Source: Bradyrhizobium yuanmingense (GTDB taxonomy: Bacteria > Pseudomonadota > Alphaproteobacteria > Rhizobiales > Xanthobacteraceae). From it: a stretch of 35,807 bases of DNA. Every line of letters starts with the position of its first letter. Positions within the stretch are counted from its first letter, which is position 1. The translations under genes and the position numbers were made by a program. The notes beneath the pieces were generated by a model that worked only from the letters and a program-made list of their open reading frames with translations, searched no databases and was not told where the DNA came from. Below are positions 35,105 to 35,807 of this stretch, one piece after another. The stretch is from positions 1 to 35,807 of the forward strand of contig NZ_JARFML010000054.1 of NCBI RefSeq assembly GCF_029167105.1, in the 5' to 3' direction.

Positions 35105-35224
35105 TGCGGATTCCGATCGATGTCGCCCAGGATTCCGAGATGATCTCGCCCACCATTCCGATTTGAAGTCGCCCACCCGTTCCGAGATGATGTCGCCCAC
35201 CATTCCGGGATGATGTCGCCCGGG
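35105..35224 (+). repeat. IS21-family left end (terminal repeat array)
   Basis: Starts with TGCGGATTCCGATC at 35105 and holds five units of the 23-bp repeat (ATTCCG...GATGTCGCCCACC), reading inward to about 35224. It is the reverse complement of the array at 1-126 with few differences. IS21-family ends carry such multiple repeats as transposase binding sites. Confidence 0.82.
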
Positions 35225-35286
35225 TGACGAGACCTCTTCTGGCTCCCATAGGGTCAACCTTTCGGTTTTGCGAAGGGGGACCCTGG

Positions 35287-35807
35287 ATGCCGACGGAGAG
35301 GCTTGCGATGCGCCGTGTGCGCGATGTGATCAGGATGAAGGCGGCTGGGCTGCCGAGCCGCGAGATTGCTCGGCGGATGGGCGCGGCGCCCTCGACAGTG
35401 CGGCTGACCATCCGGCGATTCGAGGCCGCAGGCCTGAGCTGGCCGTTGCCCGACGAACTCACGGACGCGGCCCTGGAGGCCCGCCTATTCGCCAAGACCG
35501 GCAACGGTAACCGGCAGGGTCATCGCCGCATCGCCGAGCCCGACTGGGCGGCGGTGCACCGCGAGCTCAAGCGCAAGCATGTGACGCTGTCGATCCTGTG
35601 GGAGGAGTACATCGGCGCCGAGCCCGGCGGATACCGGTACTCGCGCTTCTGCGAGCTTTACCGCGCCTGGGAGGGACGCCTGTCGGTGACGATGCGCCAG
35701 GCGCACGCGGCCGGCGACAAGCTGTTCGTCGACTACGCGGGCGACGGCGTGCCGGTGGTGGTCGACCGCCTCACCGGCGAGCGGAGGACGGCGCAGATCT
35801 TCGTCGC
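35287..35807 (+). CDS. istA: IS21-family transposase IstA (cut by window end)
   Basis: 173 codons are visible from the ATG at 35287 (MPTERLAMRRVRDVIRMKAA); the frame is open at the edge. The N-terminal HTH is AAGLPSREIARRMGAAPSTV. The start of the DDE integrase domain is visible as KLFVDYAGDGVPVVVD, whose Asp is the first catalytic residue. It is oriented away from the left end at 35105. The rest of istA and the istB helper gene would lie outside the window. Confidence 0.9.
   Translation, partial: MPTERLAMRRVRDVIRMKAAGLPSREIARRMGAAPSTVRLTIRRFEAAGLSWPLPDELTDAALEARLFAKTGNGNRQGHRRIAEPDWAAVHRELKRKHVTLSILWEEYIGAEPGGYRYSRFCELYRAWEGRLSVTMRQAHAAGDKLFVDYAGDGVPVVVDRLTGERRTAQIFV

Noticed and set aside
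1..35807. CRISPR arrays, tRNA and rRNA genes
   Set aside because: None seen by eye on either strand. The only regularly repeated units are the IS21-family ends.

Overview
The window looks like a piece of a rhizobial symbiosis island, most likely from Bradyrhizobium. It is GC-rich and carries Nod-factor sugar genes (nolK, noeL/gmd, nodM), a near-consensus NodD-binding nod box, a panB-panC pair, several sigma-54 (-24/-12) promoter matches, and many IS fragments and decayed genes between intact operons. The genus is inferred from gene content and style; there is no rRNA or housekeeping marker.

Layout, left to right. (1) 1-126: terminal repeats of an IS21-family element. (2) 352-5145: a minus-strand RiPP locus with a Nif11-type leader precursor, a PoyD-like radical SAM peptide epimerase and a radical SAM RiPP C-methyltransferase. 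Upstream of the precursor is a -24/-12 promoter with a TGT-N10-ACA NifA-type site. (3) 5316-6510: an IS630 scrap, then a -24/-12-like site. (4) 6656-8418: panB-panC. (5) 8419-11323: mostly unassigned, with two small hypothetical genes and a PilZ-like gene. (6) 11338-15023: a decaying sulfur-scavenging block made of a frameshifted NtaA/SnaA-type monooxygenase, an intact TauD-type dioxygenase, a broken transporter binding-protein gene and a broken isoaspartyl-methyltransferase-like gene. (7) 15323-18552: a LysR regulator divergent from a vanA/vanB-like Rieske oxygenase and reductase pair. (8) 19977-23054: an RND efflux permease without a visible adaptor gene. (9) 23451-25672: a nod box with no recognisable gene behind it, a terminator, a stand-alone ClpX-type zinc finger gene with a -24/-12 promoter, a LuxR pseudogene and an IS3 scrap. 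(10) 26095-27646: an S10-family peptidase. (11) 27690-29700: an IS3-family element split by an IS110 fragment, with a second IS3 scrap. (12) 30115-34815: nolK and noeL (minus) and nodM (plus). (13) 35105-35807: the left end and istA of an IS21-family element whose ends match those at position 1.

The standout is the RiPP locus. The precursor ends in a Val/Ala/Ile-rich segment, a plausible substrate for an epimerase (D-residues) plus a C-methyltransferase (for example Val to tert-leucine), as in polytheonamide-type proteusins. Its promoter architecture predicts expression under NifA, RpoN and low oxygen, that is, in nitrogen-fixing bacteroids. The combination of enzyme set, core and control is the best candidate here for an undescribed system.

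NoeL and NolK would make GDP-L-fucose and NodM glucosamine-6-phosphate for Nod-factor synthesis. PanB and PanC would supply pantoate and pantothenate. The VanAB-like pair and the TauD/monooxygenase block look like catabolic or sulfur-scavenging cargo.
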